Of a stretch of DNA of 31,615 bases, positions 7,701 through 14,766 are shown in pieces. Source of the stretch: OMOG01 sp041485845 (GTDB lineage Bacteria; Acidobacteriota; Terriglobia; Bryobacterales; Bryobacteraceae); assembly GCA_041485845.1 (NCBI GenBank), contig JBGPKH010000021.1, positions 1 through 31,615 on the forward strand. The letters are read 5' to 3'. The first letter of the stretch is position 1. Every line of letters begins with the position of its first letter. The position numbers and the translations under genes are program-made. A model generated the notes under the pieces. That model saw only the letters and a program-made list of their open reading frames with translations. It searched no databases and was not told the DNA's origin.

Positions 7701-8096
7701 CGCGGTGGGACGCCGCTCTCTCACGCGCGCCCATTTTCAATTGCGCGATCCCGCCGAAGTGCGCAGCTTTTTCGAAGAGTTGGCCGTGAGGACGGCGTAG
7801 ATTTGCCTGCACTGGCGCCATGGCCTTCACCATCTTGCGCGCCTGCCCGAGACAGGATCGCACTCCTCCGCTCCCTCCGCGTTCTCCAGCCCGGCCGCGA
7901 AGTCGAGCGCGCCAATTTGCGCGAATCCGCTTGCTCTTCCTTCTCCCGGTCGTTCTCCGCGCAAATCTCCGCGACTCCGCGACTCCGCGACTCCGCGGTG
8001 GTATCCGGCTTGTTTCATTCGTGGCAGAAAGCGTTTTCGGCGCAAATTGAGTGCTCCCCACTGGAACATCGCGCTGCGTAGGTGTATATCTGTTAC
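7701..8096. other. Non-coding spacer before the hydrolase gene
   Basis: No reading frame here shows coding character or a recognisable family. It holds the octamer repeats at 7973-7996 and a weak AGGTG (8080-8084) 12 nt before the ATG at 8097. The minus strand of 7735-7830 may be the decayed upstream part of the fragment at 7596-7700. Confidence 0.4.
7973..7996 (+). repeat. Three tandem copies of GACTCCGC in a CTCCGCG-rich tract
   Basis: GACTCCGC is repeated three times without mismatch (7973-7980, 7981-7988, 7989-7996). Looser CTCCGCG/CTCCGC units precede it from about 7870. This periodic pattern resembles short intergenic repeats I have seen in many high-GC genomes. No ORF crosses it convincingly. 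Confidence 0.8.
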
Positions 8097-9251
8097 ATGA
8101 CCCGACGCGATCTCGGCAAAGTTGTCGTAAGCAGTGCCGCCCTGCTGCAAGCCAAGGCGGCGCCGGCCGATACCCCGAAGTACACCGGGGCTCTCGACGG
8201 TTTCCTCGACAAAGTCAACGGCGCGGGCTTCGATCCCGTACTCTACACTCACAAACTGTATGAATCGGCAGCGCTCCGCATGTCGTTTCAAGCGCAGAAC
8301 CGGCAGGCCGCCGAACAATGGCAGAAGAATCTGCGGGCCAAGATCACGGAGCTCCTGGGCGGCTTCCCCGCCAAGCGTTCGCCCCTCGAATCGATGACCC
8401 TGGAGATCCGCGAATTTCCCGGATACCGGCGCGAAAAGTTCGTCTTTCAGAGCCGGCCCGATGCCTGGGTCCTGGGCTACCTGCTCACGCCGAAGTCCGT
8501 GCGCGGTCCCCACGCCACGGTGGTCTGCATCCCCGGACACGGCCGCGGCGTCGACGATGTCGTCGGCATCGATGACAAGGGCCAGGACCGCACCGAAAAG
8601 GCAGGCTACCAGTACGACTTCGCCATCCAGGTGACCGAGCACGGCATGGCCGCCGTGGCCATTGAACCCATGGCGTTCGGTTGCCGCCGCGACCCGGTCA
8701 CGAAGAAGAAAGGCCTCGGCACAGCCGCCTGCCAGCCCTCGGCCGGCGCCGCGCTGCTGTTGGGCCAGACCATGATCGGCTGGCGCGTCTACGACGTCAT
8801 GCGCACCATCGACTGGATCGAGTCCCGCCAGGAGCTGGACGCCAGACGCGTCGGCTGCATGGGGATTTCGGGCGGCGGCACCTGCACGACGTTCGCCTCC
8901 GCGCTCGAGCCGCGCATCCGCGCCGCCATGATCAGCGGCTACCTGAATACCTTCCGCGACTGCATCATGAGCGTGTCGCACTGCATCGACAACTACGTCC
9001 CCGGCATTCTCAACTGGGCCGAAATGTACGACGTGGCCGGCTTGATCGCGCCGCGCCCGCTGCTCGCCGAATCGGGCCAGCGCGACGACATCTTCCCCAT
9101 CGCCGCCAGCCGCGCCAGCTTCGAGCGCGTCAAGAAGGTGTATGAAGTCTTCGGCGCGGACCGCGTAATCGAGCACGAAGTCTTCGACGGCCCCCACAGC
9201 TTCTGGGGCAAGCGCGGCCTGCCGTTCCTGGCCAAGCACCTGGGAGCCTGA
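8097..9251 (+). CDS. Exported alpha/beta hydrolase (Abhydrolase_7 / acetylxylan-esterase-like)
   Basis: A 384-residue alpha/beta hydrolase, probably a carbohydrate or carboxyl esterase acting outside the cytoplasm. The N-terminus has a twin arginine (TRRDLGKVV at residues 2-10) and a short Ala-rich h-region ending AAPA, consistent with Tat export. Candidate catalytic triad: Ser258 in GISGGG (G-x-S-x-G), Asp330/331 in ESGQRDDIFP, His367 in DGPHSFWG. The oxyanion region is CIPGHGRG (144-151). In-frame GTG 8082 would add five residues; ATG 8097 is preferred because it places the RR motif at the very start and has AGGTG 12 nt upstream. The substrate is not determined, although this family is frequent among Bryobacterales polysaccharide genes. 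A GC-rich hairpin follows the stop. Confidence 0.85.
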   Translation: MTRRDLGKVVVSSAALLQAKAAPADTPKYTGALDGFLDKVNGAGFDPVLYTHKLYESAALRMSFQAQNRQAAEQWQKNLRAKITELLGGFPAKRSPLESMTLEIREFPGYRREKFVFQSRPDAWVLGYLLTPKSVRGPHATVVCIPGHGRGVDDVVGIDDKGQDRTEKAGYQYDFAIQVTEHGMAAVAIEPMAFGCRRDPVTKKKGLGTAACQPSAGAALLLGQTMIGWRVYDVMRTIDWIESRQELDARRVGCMGISGGGTCTTFASALEPRIRAAMISGYLNTFRDCIMSVSHCIDNYVPGILNWAEMYDVAGLIAPRPLLAESGQRDDIFPIAASRASFERVKKVYEVFGADRVIEHEVFDGPHSFWGKRGLPFLAKHLGA

Positions 9252-9258
9252 GCCGCGC

Positions 9259-9281
9259 GCGCCGGCAAGCGTCTCCGGCGC
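9259..9281 (+). terminator. GC-rich hairpin after the hydrolase gene
   Basis: GCGCCGG (9259-9265) and CCGGCGC (9275-9281) form a perfect 7-bp stem with a 9-nt loop, starting 7 nt after the TGA. No T-run follows, so it would be a non-canonical terminator or an mRNA 3'-end stabiliser. Confidence 0.4.
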
Positions 9282-9301
9282 CGTGCACGCACTCTCGCGC
9301 A

Positions 9302-9439
9302 ATGCCGCTCGTTCCCCGCGCCACGCCGTTTGCCCGCCGGCAAGCCAGGCTCATCGCGGCGGCGCAGGCAAAGGGCCTGTCGACCGATGCCCTGGTTCGC
9401 GAGGCGCTCGACAAGATGCTCCCGAAGCGCCCGGCGTGA
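9302..9439 (+). CDS. Small ORF, 45 residues, RHH-antitoxin-like C-terminal pattern
   Basis: ATG 9302 to TGA 9437-9439 encodes a basic 45-residue peptide. Its second half (AAAQAKGLSTDALVREALDK) resembles the helix-turn-helix part of ribbon-helix-helix antitoxins or the tail of small DNA-binding proteins. There is no Shine-Dalgarno and no toxin-like partner next to it, and the first half lacks a clear ribbon strand. It could be a real small protein, the tail of a decayed antitoxin, or a chance ORF in GC-rich DNA. Confidence 0.3.
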   Translation: MPLVPRATPFARRQARLIAAAQAKGLSTDALVREALDKMLPKRPA

Positions 9440-9498
9440 GTCCCGGGAAAGAGCCAACCCACGGTGTTTTTTCCCCGGTTTTTCGCTACGCTGGTTGC

Positions 9499-10566
9499 AT
9501 GTACCTATCGTTCCGATTGGGCGCGCTGGCCGTCACCGCGGCCGTGCTCCCCATGGCCGCCTGGGCTCAGGCCTCACGCACTGTCAACGGGCACTGGCAA
9601 GGCGCCATCAAGAATCAGGGCCAGGATCTGGGCGTGGTTGTAGACCTCACCAAGAACCAGAAGGGTGAATGGATCGGCACATTCGGCATGCCGGAAGTGG
9701 GAATCGCCGATCTGCCGGTTTCCGGGCTGGTGGTGGGAGAGGCGGGCATCCGCTTTAGCGTGTCCGGATTCCCCGGAACCCCGTCGTTCGAGGGGAAGCT
9801 CGCGGCGGACGGCAAGGGGATTACCGGAACGTTTACGGCGGACAAGAAACCGATGCCTTTGTCGCTCAAGCGAACCGGCGAGGCCAAGGTCAATCTTCCA
9901 ACCGCGAATACGACGCTGTCGAAATCCATGGTGGGCGCGTGGCAAGGCACCCTGGACGGGGGGGGAACCACCAAGTACCACATCGTCCTGAAGTTCGGCC
10001 GCGCCGCCGATGGGTCGGCCACCGGAACGCTCATCAGCGTCGATCGGGGCAACCTGGAGAGCGCTCTCTCCTCCATCAATCAGGTGGGCAACTACCTGCA
10101 GTTTGAGGTCCGGTCGCTCAACGGGACCTATCGAGGGGCATTGAACGCGGCCGGCACGGAGATCAAAGGCGAGTGGACGCAAGCGGGGAACGTCACGCCG
10201 TTGACCTTCCGGCGCGGAGCGTCGCCCACGTCAACCAACTCCACCTTGTCGCAAGCTTTTGAGGGAACTTGGCGCGCCATGATCGACGAGGGCGGGGAAG
10301 CCAAGATCGAGCTGGTTCTCAAACTCTCACGGGCCGCCGATGGATCCGCGGCGGGGACGATCACGAATTCGGAAGCGAAGAGCAAAGAGCTGCCCCTATC
10401 GTCGATCATCCAGAGGGACACGGGCCTGCAGTTTGAGGTCGGGTTGCTCAAGGCCAGTTTCAGGGGCACCCTGAGCGGCTCGGCGATCGCCGGAACATGG
10501 TCGCAGGAGGGGCTGCTGAATAACATGCCGTTGACCTTCCGGCGGCAGGCGGCCGCGGCGAAGTGA
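9499..10566 (+). CDS. Secreted protein of three similar ~105-residue beta domains
   Basis: A 355-residue protein with a signal peptide (LGALAVTAAVLPMAAWAQA). The mature part is three copies of one beta-rich domain: ~28-134, ~143-245 and ~254-350. Each opens with G-x-W-x-(G/A)-x-(I/L/M), has a central V(L/D)L-x-(K/R) strand, then an R/K-x-x-x-G-x-W/A-x-G-T stretch, and closes with PL(T/S)(F/L)(R/K)R. Copies two and three are closest (GRAADGSATGTL / SRAADGSAAGTI; LQFEVRSLNGTYRGAL / LQFEVGLLKASFRGTL) and share the DNA string CCTGCAGTTTGAGGTC. Similar domains occur N-terminal to secreted hydrolases in Acidobacteria, but here no catalytic domain follows. A binding or scaffold role is plausible; the function is unknown. 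ATG 9499 is chosen because it starts the signal peptide. Confidence 0.8.
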   Translation: MYLSFRLGALAVTAAVLPMAAWAQASRTVNGHWQGAIKNQGQDLGVVVDLTKNQKGEWIGTFGMPEVGIADLPVSGLVVGEAGIRFSVSGFPGTPSFEGKLAADGKGITGTFTADKKPMPLSLKRTGEAKVNLPTANTTLSKSMVGAWQGTLDGGGTTKYHIVLKFGRAADGSATGTLISVDRGNLESALSSINQVGNYLQFEVRSLNGTYRGALNAAGTEIKGEWTQAGNVTPLTFRRGASPTSTNSTLSQAFEGTWRAMIDEGGEAKIELVLKLSRAADGSAAGTITNSEAKSKELPLSSIIQRDTGLQFEVGLLKASFRGTLSGSAIAGTWSQEGLLNNMPLTFRRQAAAAK

Positions 10567-10621
10567 CCGACACTAAACGCGAATCGGAAACACGCCACCA
10601 GACTCTGCTAAGCTTCCCCCT

Positions 10622-13030
10622 ATGGATTTGAGATTCGCGCTGCGATCCCTGCGGAGAAACCCGGGCTTTACGATGCTGGCGGTGCTGGTGATGGGGCTGG
10701 GCATCGGCGCCAACACGGCGATGTTCAGCGTGGTCAACTCGGTGCTGTTGAAGCCGCTGGACTATCGGGACCCCGGCCGCATCGTTACGCTGTCCTCGCT
10801 GTGGAAGACCACGGGATCGCACGGGCAGGTTTCGGCGCCCGACTTTCACGACTGGCACGACCAGAGCACCGCGTTCAGCGCGATGGCGTACTACTACGGA
10901 GATTCGCAGTCGGCGGTGCAGGCCCGGTCGGGCGCCGAGTACGGTAGCGTTGCCGTAGTCGCACCGGAATTCTTCAGAGTGTTCGAAGTGGAGCCGGTGA
11001 TGGGCCGCCTTTTCACACACGATGAGGAACTGCCGGGAAGCGCCGGGGCGGTGGTGATCGGCTACGGCTACTGGCAGAGCCATTTCGGCGGCGATCGAAA
11101 TGCGATCGGCCAGACGCTGCGCCTGGGGGACAAGGAATTCCCCATCGTGGGAGTGATGCCGCCGCGCTTCCACTTTCCGGAGAAGACCGACGTCTGGTTT
11201 CCGGCGAACGCGAACACGGCATTTCCGGAGACGACTTCGCGCTCGGCGCACAATTACCGGGTGGTAGCGCGGTTAGAGCCGGGCGTCACGGTGGAACAGG
11301 CGCGGGCCCAGATGTCGGCGATCGGCTTACGGCTGGAACAGCAATACCCGCCGAGCAACAAGAACAAAGGCGTCTTCGTCAATGGAATGCGCGACGAGAT
11401 GGTGGGCGACGTTCGCATGACGCTCTACCTGCTGCTGGGCGCGGTGGGGCTGGTGCTGCTGATCGCCTGCGCGAACATGGCCAACCTGCTGCTGGCGAAG
11501 GCCACGTCGCGCACGCGCGAAATGGCGATCCGCGCCGCAGTGGGCGCGAGCCGCGGTCGAATCGTGCGCCAGTTGATCACCGAAAGCGCCGTGCTGGCGG
11601 TAGCCTCGGGGATGGCCGGGCTGCTGCTGGCCATCTGGGGATCGAGTGTGCTGGTGACGCTGGCGCCCAAGAACGTGCCGCGGCTCGCGGAGACCAGCAT
11701 CGATGGCTGGGTGCTGGCATTCACCTTTGGAGTGTCGGTGGTGGCCAGCCTGTTGTTTGGAATGGCTCCGGCGATTCACGCCTCCAAGGTCGATCTGAAC
11801 GACTCCCTGAAACTGGGCGCCGCGCGGGCCGTGGTGGGCGGCGGCGCGGGCCGTATCCGCTCGGCACTGGTGGTAGCCGAGATTGCGCTGTCGGTGGTGC
11901 TGTTGGCGGGGGCCGGCCTGCTGATCAAGAGTTTCGTCGCGTTGAACAGCGTAGCCCTGGGCTTTCGTCCCGAGAACGTGTTGATGATGAGGGCGGCTGT
12001 TCCGGCGTCCGACCCGCCTTCGGCACGGCGAGGCACGCGGTTCTATCGGGACCTGCTGGCTGCCGTGGCCACGATGCCGGGCGTATCCGCCGTGGGAGCC
12101 GAGCATTCGCCGCCGGGCCGCAGCGGCTCAAACGGCAGCTATTGGATCGATCGCCTGCCCGACCGTTCGGCGATAGGCGTAAGCGCGCCTCAGGCTGTGT
12201 TTTCGGTAGTGGCGCCGGGAACCTTCGCGACGCTCGGCATTCCGCTCAAAACGGGACGCGACTTCAACAACGGCGATACTTACGAAGCGCCTTTCACGGT
12301 GATCATAAACGAGGCTTTGGCGCGGAAATCGTTTGCGGGCCAGGACCCCATCGGCCACGTGCTGTTCTGCGGCCTCGATTCCTTGAACCCCATGAAGATC
12401 GTCGGCGTAGTCGGCGACATCCGGCAAGACGGACCGTCGCGGGCGCCTGCACCCGAGATGTTCATGCCGTACGAACAGCATCCTTATCACGGGACGACGA
12501 TGAGCGTCATGGTGCGCACGGCATCGGAGCCCACGGCCTTTGCCGAAACGCTGCGGCGCAAGGCGCGTGAGATTTCGCCCGACGTGCCGGTGAAGTTCAC
12601 CACCCTCGAAGTATCGCTTTGGGAGAACGTCGCGGCGCCGCGCTTCCGCACAGTGCTGTTCGGCATTTTCGCGGCGCTCGCGGTAGGGCTGGCTATGGCC
12701 GGCGTGTATGGTGTGACGGCGTACGTGGTGGGGCAGCGGGCGAACGAGATCGGCCTGCGCATGGCGCTGGGGGCCAGCCAGTCCTCGGTGATCTGGATGG
12801 TGCTGCGGCAAGGACTGGCGCTGGCGGGTATCGGGCTGGCGCTCGGCCTGGCGGGGGCGGCTGCAGCGACCCGCCTGCTCACCCAGATGCTGTTCGAAGT
12901 GAAGCCGGGCGATCCCATTACGTACGCGGCGGTAATCGGATTGCTGGCCCTGGTGGCGATGGCGGCGAGCTACGTTCCGGCGCGCCGTGCGACGAAAGTG
13001 GACCCGCTGGCGGCACTGCGGCAGGACTGA
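10622..13030 (+). CDS. ADOP-type ABC transporter permease (duplicated MacB/FtsX)
   Basis: An 802-residue inner-membrane permease with two MacB periplasmic-core plus FtsX modules. Order: a short N-terminus MDLRFALRSLRRNPGFT; TM1 with GLGIGANTAMFSVVNSVLL (about 25-43); periplasmic domain ~50-265; three FtsX helices ~270-395, including IACANMANLLLAKATSRTRE and IRAAVGASRGRI. The second module has LLAGAGLLIKSF at ~425-440, a periplasmic domain ~460-640, and FtsX helices ~675-795 with EIGLRMALGASQSSV. It ends VPARRATKVDPLAALRQD, the family terminus. This architecture is typical of acidobacterial duplicated orphan permeases, which lack a neighbouring ATPase gene, as here. The exported substrate (peptide, lipoprotein, drug or mechanical signal) is unknown. 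No strong Shine-Dalgarno; TAAGCT at 10609-10614 lies 7 nt before the ATG and could be a -10 giving a very short leader. Confidence 0.93.
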   Translation: MDLRFALRSLRRNPGFTMLAVLVMGLGIGANTAMFSVVNSVLLKPLDYRDPGRIVTLSSLWKTTGSHGQVSAPDFHDWHDQSTAFSAMAYYYGDSQSAVQARSGAEYGSVAVVAPEFFRVFEVEPVMGRLFTHDEELPGSAGAVVIGYGYWQSHFGGDRNAIGQTLRLGDKEFPIVGVMPPRFHFPEKTDVWFPANANTAFPETTSRSAHNYRVVARLEPGVTVEQARAQMSAIGLRLEQQYPPSNKNKGVFVNGMRDEMVGDVRMTLYLLLGAVGLVLLIACANMANLLLAKATSRTREMAIRAAVGASRGRIVRQLITESAVLAVASGMAGLLLAIWGSSVLVTLAPKNVPRLAETSIDGWVLAFTFGVSVVASLLFGMAPAIHASKVDLNDSLKLGAARAVVGGGAGRIRSALVVAEIALSVVLLAGAGLLIKSFVALNSVALGFRPENVLMMRAAVPASDPPSARRGTRFYRDLLAAVATMPGVSAVGAEHSPPGRSGSNGSYWIDRLPDRSAIGVSAPQAVFSVVAPGTFATLGIPLKTGRDFNNGDTYEAPFTVIINEALARKSFAGQDPIGHVLFCGLDSLNPMKIVGVVGDIRQDGPSRAPAPEMFMPYEQHPYHGTTMSVMVRTASEPTAFAETLRRKAREISPDVPVKFTTLEVSLWENVAAPRFRTVLFGIFAALAVGLAMAGVYGVTAYVVGQRANEIGLRMALGASQSSVIWMVLRQGLALAGIGLALGLAGAAAATRLLTQMLFEVKPGDPITYAAVIGLLALVAMAASYVPARRATKVDPLAALRQD

Positions 13031-13072
13031 GGGGCCGGGGGCCAGGGGCCGGGGGCCAGGGGCCGGGGGCCA
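13031..13072 (+). repeat. Three perfect tandem copies of a G-rich 14-bp unit
   Basis: GGGGCCGGGGGCCA occurs three times without mismatch (13031-13044, 13045-13058, 13059-13072), directly after the permease TGA, followed by GGGAGACCCGGG. The G-runs could fold into a G-quadruplex in mRNA or coding-strand DNA. It fills half of the 84-nt gap to the next gene. Confidence 0.95.
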
Positions 13073-13114
13073 GGGAGACCCGGGACGCGGGCTCTTTCGC
13101 GATATCCTGCAAGA

Positions 13115-13891
13115 TTGAACCCTTCCTTCGATCTTTGGCGCGGAGCCGTAGCGTTCGTAGCGGCTTTTCTCGCGGGAGCGATCAACTCAGTTGCCGGCGG
13201 CGGGACCCTGGTCTCCTTTCCTGCGCTCATCTGGCTGGGGCTCGATTCGGTGACGGCGAACGCCACCAGCACGGTGGCCATCTGGCCGGGCACGGTCGGC
13301 AGCACTTGGGGGTACCGGCGGGAACTCAGCGCGGCCGAACCGCGGTTCCGCGTGCTGATTGTGCCCAGCCTGGTAGGAGGGCTCACCGGCGCGCTGCTGC
13401 TGCGCTGGACACCGGCGCCGACTTTCGACCGCATGGTGCCGTTCCTGATCCTGTTCGCCACGCTCCTGTTCATGGCGCAGGAGACCGTGCAGCGATTGCT
13501 GAAGACGGGCGATGCGGAGTCGCGCCGGTCGGCGAAGTGGCTGGCGGGGGCCATGCTCTTTCAACTGGCGGTGGGGATCTACGGCGGCTACTTCGGCGCG
13601 GGCATCGGGATTCTGATGCTGGCGGCTTTGAGCATCCTGGGGCTGAAAGACATCCACGAGATGAACAGCCTGAAGGTGGTGTTCGGCGGAAGCATCAACG
13701 GCATTGCCGCGGCGTATTTCATCTGGGCGCGCATGGTGTATTGGCCCGACGTAGTGATCATGGCCGTGGCAGCGATCGTGGGCGGCTACGGTGGAGCGGG
13801 CATGGCGCGCAGGCTGGGACGCACGGCGGTGCGGCGGATCGTGATTGCCATCGGATTCGGGATGGCGGTGTCGTTGTTCGTGAAGAAGTGA
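13115..13891 (+). CDS. TauE/SafE-family (TSUP) membrane exporter
   Basis: A 258-residue inner-membrane protein of the TauE/SafE family, which moves sulfite, sulfoacetate and other small organosulfur or organic anions. The family's internal duplication is visible: AGAINSVAGGGTLVSFPALI at the N-terminus and GIYGGYFGAGIGILMLAAL in the second half, each followed by a helix and a conserved polar turn (DSVTANATS; DIHEMNSLKVV). About seven to eight hydrophobic helices cover the chain. The start is TTG 13115 (NPSFDLWRG); no in-frame ATG or GTG lies closer to the first helix. No sulfur gene is adjacent, so the substrate is open. It could be co-transcribed with the ADOP permease through the G-rich repeat. 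Confidence 0.88.
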   Translation: MNPSFDLWRGAVAFVAAFLAGAINSVAGGGTLVSFPALIWLGLDSVTANATSTVAIWPGTVGSTWGYRRELSAAEPRFRVLIVPSLVGGLTGALLLRWTPAPTFDRMVPFLILFATLLFMAQETVQRLLKTGDAESRRSAKWLAGAMLFQLAVGIYGGYFGAGIGILMLAALSILGLKDIHEMNSLKVVFGGSINGIAAAYFIWARMVYWPDVVIMAVAAIVGGYGGAGMARRLGRTAVRRIVIAIGFGMAVSLFVKK

Positions 13892-13928
13892 GCAGGGGCG
13901 CGTCGTGAGATCATGGGAGGGGACTGCC

Positions 13929-14294
13929 ATGGCGATTCAACTGAAACCGGAGACCGAGAGGCTGGTGCAGGAAAAGCTGGAGAGCGGCGAGTTCCAGTCC
14001 GTCGACGAGATCATCGAGCAGGGGATCCAGGCCGGGCGTGGAAAACGGCAGGCACAAGGATCGGAGGCGGAACGGCGCGCGGCCGTTAGCCCGGCTCGCT
14101 CGCTCGAGCAGGAGTGGCTGAAGCATCACGCAGCGGATTACGCAGGTTCCTGGGTCGCCCTCGAGGGCGCCAGAGTCGTGGCCCACGGATCATCGGCGCC
14201 TCAGGTACTAGAAGCAGCCAAGGCTGAAGGGTTCGAGCAGCCTCTCGTCGTGCACGTCCCCAGCGAGCGCGAGTTGCCGTTCGGCGGGTGGTAG
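13929..14294 (+). CDS. RHH-like N-terminus fused to a DUF5678 domain
   Basis: A 121-residue cytoplasmic protein in two parts. Residues 1-36 (IQLKPETERLVQEKLESGEF, then QSVDEIIEQGIQ) match the ribbon-helix-helix start of ParD/CopG-type antitoxins. After a polar linker, residues ~60-121 (EWLKHHAADYAGSWVALEG, then ARVVAHGSSAPQVLEAAKAEG and PLVVHVPSERELPFGGW) match the small DUF5678 domain, whose function is unknown. A strong Shine-Dalgarno (GGGAGGGGA, 13915-13923) sits just before ATG 13929. The stop is 3 nt before the GTG of the aspartic protease gene, so the two genes form a tight pair. A DNA-binding, autoregulating partner for the protease is an attractive inference, but no operator palindrome was seen. 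Confidence 0.75.
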   Translation: MAIQLKPETERLVQEKLESGEFQSVDEIIEQGIQAGRGKRQAQGSEAERRAAVSPARSLEQEWLKHHAADYAGSWVALEGARVVAHGSSAPQVLEAAKAEGFEQPLVVHVPSERELPFGGW

Positions 14295-14297
14295 CCG

Positions 14298-14705
14298 GTG
14301 GCGCACGAGCTGCGTTTTTCCGATTGTCACGTCTACGATTCCCGGGTCGAGGGTATCACGATACCCGCTATGCTGAGGACCGGCGGGAGGAAAGTCGAAC
14401 TGCTGGCGAGAATCGACACGGGCGCGAGCGATTGCCTGTTTGAACGGGGGTACGCTGAAGCTCTGGGCCTGCGAGTCGAAGACGGCGTCCGAAAAACGTA
14501 TGCCACGGCCAACAGCCGATTCGAGGCGTACGGGCACGAGGTTTCGATTCAAGTCCTGGGCGCTCAGACCACATCGATGGCCTATTTCTACGCCGACCCC
14601 GGTATTGTGCGGAATGTGCTCGGGAGGCGCGGCTGGCTTGACCGGCTTCGCTTCGGCCTGGTCGATTACGATCAGATGGTCTATATCGCCGCATACGGCG
14701 AGTGA
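14298..14705 (+). CDS. Retropepsin-like (clan AA) aspartic protease, DTGA motif
   Basis: A 135-residue protein with no signal peptide. ARIDTGASDCLFERGYAEAL (residues 37-56) carries the retropepsin-type Asp-Thr-Gly-Ala motif with candidate catalytic Asp40. Downstream hydrophobic strands (HEVSIQVLG, MAYFYAD) and the second-half VRNVLGRRGWLDRLRFGLVD fit the flap and the hydrophobic-hydrophobic-G element of this fold. One domain of this size would work as a homodimer, as in retroviral proteases. GTG 14298 starts 3 nt after the DUF5678 gene stop. The pairing and the small cytoplasmic size resemble a regulator-effector module. The substrate is unknown, and it could be a structural relative without activity. 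Confidence 0.7.
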   Translation: MAHELRFSDCHVYDSRVEGITIPAMLRTGGRKVELLARIDTGASDCLFERGYAEALGLRVEDGVRKTYATANSRFEAYGHEVSIQVLGAQTTSMAYFYADPGIVRNVLGRRGWLDRLRFGLVDYDQMVYIAAYGE

Positions 14706-14728
14706 TTTTCCGGGGTGAGCAGGTTCGC

Positions 14729-14757
14729 TTGCCACTGTCGCCCGTTGTTGATAGATT
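14729..14757 (+). promoter_or_regulatory. Sigma-70-like promoter for the propeller-PHP gene, near-leaderless
   Basis: TTGCCA (14729-14734) and TAGATT (14752-14757) are separated by exactly 17 bp. The expected start of transcription is within a few nt of the ATG at 14767, and no Shine-Dalgarno is present. That points to leaderless or very-short-leader translation. Confidence 0.45.
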
Positions 14758-14766
14758 GAACGGCAA

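Noticed and set aside
10622..13030. MacB-type antibiotic exporter with a missing ATPase
   Set aside because: The two-module, ~800-residue form without an ATPase gene is the normal acidobacterial orphan permease design, so no gene loss is implied.
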